Shown here piece by piece: positions 6,130 through 6,640 of a stretch of 6,640 bases of DNA (within the stretch, counting starts at the first letter, position 1; each line of letters begins with the position of its first letter). Under the pieces are notes generated by a model. It was given only the letters and a program-made list of their open reading frames with translations, was not told where the DNA came from and did not search any database. The position numbers were made by a program, and so were the translations under genes. This DNA is from JAHJTW01 sp964545545 (lineage in GTDB: Bacteria; Krumholzibacteriota; Krumholzibacteriia; LZORAL124-64-63), in the NCBI GenBank assembly GCA_964545545.1, contig CAZJGK010000121.1, positions 1 through 6,640 of the forward strand, in the 5' to 3' direction.

Positions 6130-6335
6130 CTACCACACTGAACACTCGATGTCGATCGCCCGAGCCGATTTCAGGGTTCTGGCGCCCGATCTGACCCCGG
6201 CGTCGACGCACCGGTCCAGCGGCCGCTCTGTTCGTCGGCGATGTTGGTGCTCCGGTCTTAATGGTGGGTTCACTCCCAGGGGCCGCCCGACGGGTTCGTC
6301 GATGTGGCGCAAGATGCGCTCGATGGTCGGCGGAT
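6130..6335 (-). pseudogene. possible transposase C-terminal remnant
   Basis: The minus-strand frame contains PPTIERILRHIDEPVGRP at about 6333-6280, then GVNPPLRPE, and ends IDIECSVW before a TAG at 6130-6132. This resembles the C-terminal end of some transposases (IS91-like groups, from memory), where a phrase of the type I-x-x-IL-x-HLGEP-x-x-PP is followed by a proline-rich tail and a final aromatic residue. Between the two matches the sequence is arginine-rich and probably out of frame. No ribosome binding site, start or catalytic domain is present. Its upstream edge coincides with the point where the oppositely oriented RND remnant begins, which would suit insertion into that gene. Identification is tentative. 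Confidence 0.35.
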
Positions 6336-6509
6336 TGTTACCATTAACTGTCGCGGGTGGTGCGCTTTGGGCGCCTATGGGCTGGACGATTAATCCGTGG
6401 GCTTCTGACCTCCACATTCCTGACCCTGATCATCGTGCCGGTGTTGTACAAGTTGCATGCGAAAGAGAATGTGAGTGCAAACCGTGAACTGGTAAGCGGT
6501 AAGGGGTAA
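6332..6509 (+). pseudogene. C-terminal remnant of an RND efflux permease, with a frameshift
   Basis: The plus strand encodes the last two membrane helices of a resistance-nodulation-division inner-membrane pump. GLLPLTVAGGALWAPMGWTI (6332-6391) corresponds to helix 11. After one extra base at 6392 the frame continues with IRGLLTSTFLTLIIVPVLYK and a hydrophilic tail to TAA at 6507-6509, corresponding to helix 12 and the cytoplasmic end. The phrase GLLTSTFLTLIIVPVLY is highly typical of RND transporters. Of the usual ~1000-residue protein only about 58 codons remain. The sequence 5' of 6332 shows no RND similarity in any frame. The gene is therefore truncated and frame-shifted and cannot make a pump. 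The subfamily (metal versus drug) cannot be settled from this piece. Confidence 0.8.
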
Positions 6510-6540
6510 GTAGTGCGGCAATTGGCGATGCCAGATCAAG

Positions 6541-6640
6541 TCAAGAACCCAGAGCCGTAGTCTTCGGCTTGGTTTCCCTCTTGGGTGATTTCGGAAGCGT
6601 TTTCAGGAAGGGAAGATTCAGCAGGATGGTGATCGCGATA
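6541..6640 (-). CDS. possible C-terminus of a membrane protein entering from the right edge
   Basis: One minus-strand frame runs from the window edge to a TGA at 6541-6543 and gives 32 residues. It starts with a hydrophobic stretch (IAITILLNLPFL) followed by a lysine-rich tail (KTLPKSPKRETKPKT), the pattern of a last membrane helix with a cytoplasmic end. A second frame is also open to a stop at 6536-6538 (polar, ending YGSGFLT). No family is recognisable from so short a piece, and either or neither frame may be real. Confidence 0.25.
   Translation of the reverse strand, partial: IAITILLNLPFLKTLPKSPKRETKPKTTALGS
6546..6574. terminator. possible terminator hairpin after the RND remnant
   Basis: AGCCG (6553-6557) pairs with CGGCT (6565-6569) across a seven-base loop, extended by AACC (6546-6549) with GGTT (6571-6574) and an asymmetric internal bulge. 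It lies 36 bases after the RND stop codon, and the plus strand continues with a modest T-rich run (TTTCCCTCTT). It could be the old terminator of the pump gene. It overlaps the last codons of the possible minus-strand gene at the edge, so both calls may not hold. Confidence 0.3.

Noticed and set aside
6020..6331. Plus-strand 155-codon open frame as a gene
   Set aside because: Only its segment from 6332 to 6391 resembles a protein family (RND). The earlier part is arginine- and proline-rich with no recognised motif.
1..6640. CRISPR array, tRNA or rRNA genes, riboswitches, or a new defence system
   Set aside because: No regularly spaced repeats, no tRNA-like cloverleaf and no clustered nuclease, helicase or toxin genes were seen on either strand.

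Overview
The window reads as chromosomal DNA from a GC-rich, probably Gram-negative bacterium. Supporting this are strong G/C bias at third codon positions, an exported M16 zinc peptidase, the end of an RND efflux permease, and good Shine-Dalgarno sequences before every intact gene. I cannot name the genus from the sequence. The last 300 bases or so look less GC-rich than the rest.

Left part (1-2200, minus strand). A 270-residue alpha/beta hydrolase is followed 29 bases later by a P3A-type (plasma-membrane H+-ATPase-like) P-type ATPase that runs off the left edge. The spacing suggests one transcript. A weak extended -10 element sits upstream of the hydrolase, and a short remnant of a TPR protein lies between it and the next gene.

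Middle (2511-5204, plus strand). A complete 897-residue secreted M16 (insulinase/pitrilysin-type) metallopeptidase is divergent from the hydrolase. Its N-terminal half carries the zinc site HLFEH. Its C-terminal half lacks the zinc site but keeps the Arg/Tyr motif of non-catalytic M16 halves. A GC-rich hairpin separates its end from a convergent gene for a 79-residue protein with two CDGSH iron-sulfur motifs (5306-5545, minus).

Right part (5550-6640). This is a gene graveyard. It holds the last ~33 codons of a leucyl-tRNA synthetase (minus), next to a frame-shifted signal-peptide-like gene start with an excellent ribosome binding site. After these come two palindromes, a probable transposase C-terminus (minus, tentative), and the last two membrane helices of an RND efflux permease (plus) broken by a one-base frameshift. 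At the right edge there may be the end of another minus-strand gene.

The intact genes are recognisable housekeeping or stress-type functions. I see no CRISPR array, RNA gene or new multi-gene system. The most unusual material is the patchwork of gene ends at 5679-6509.
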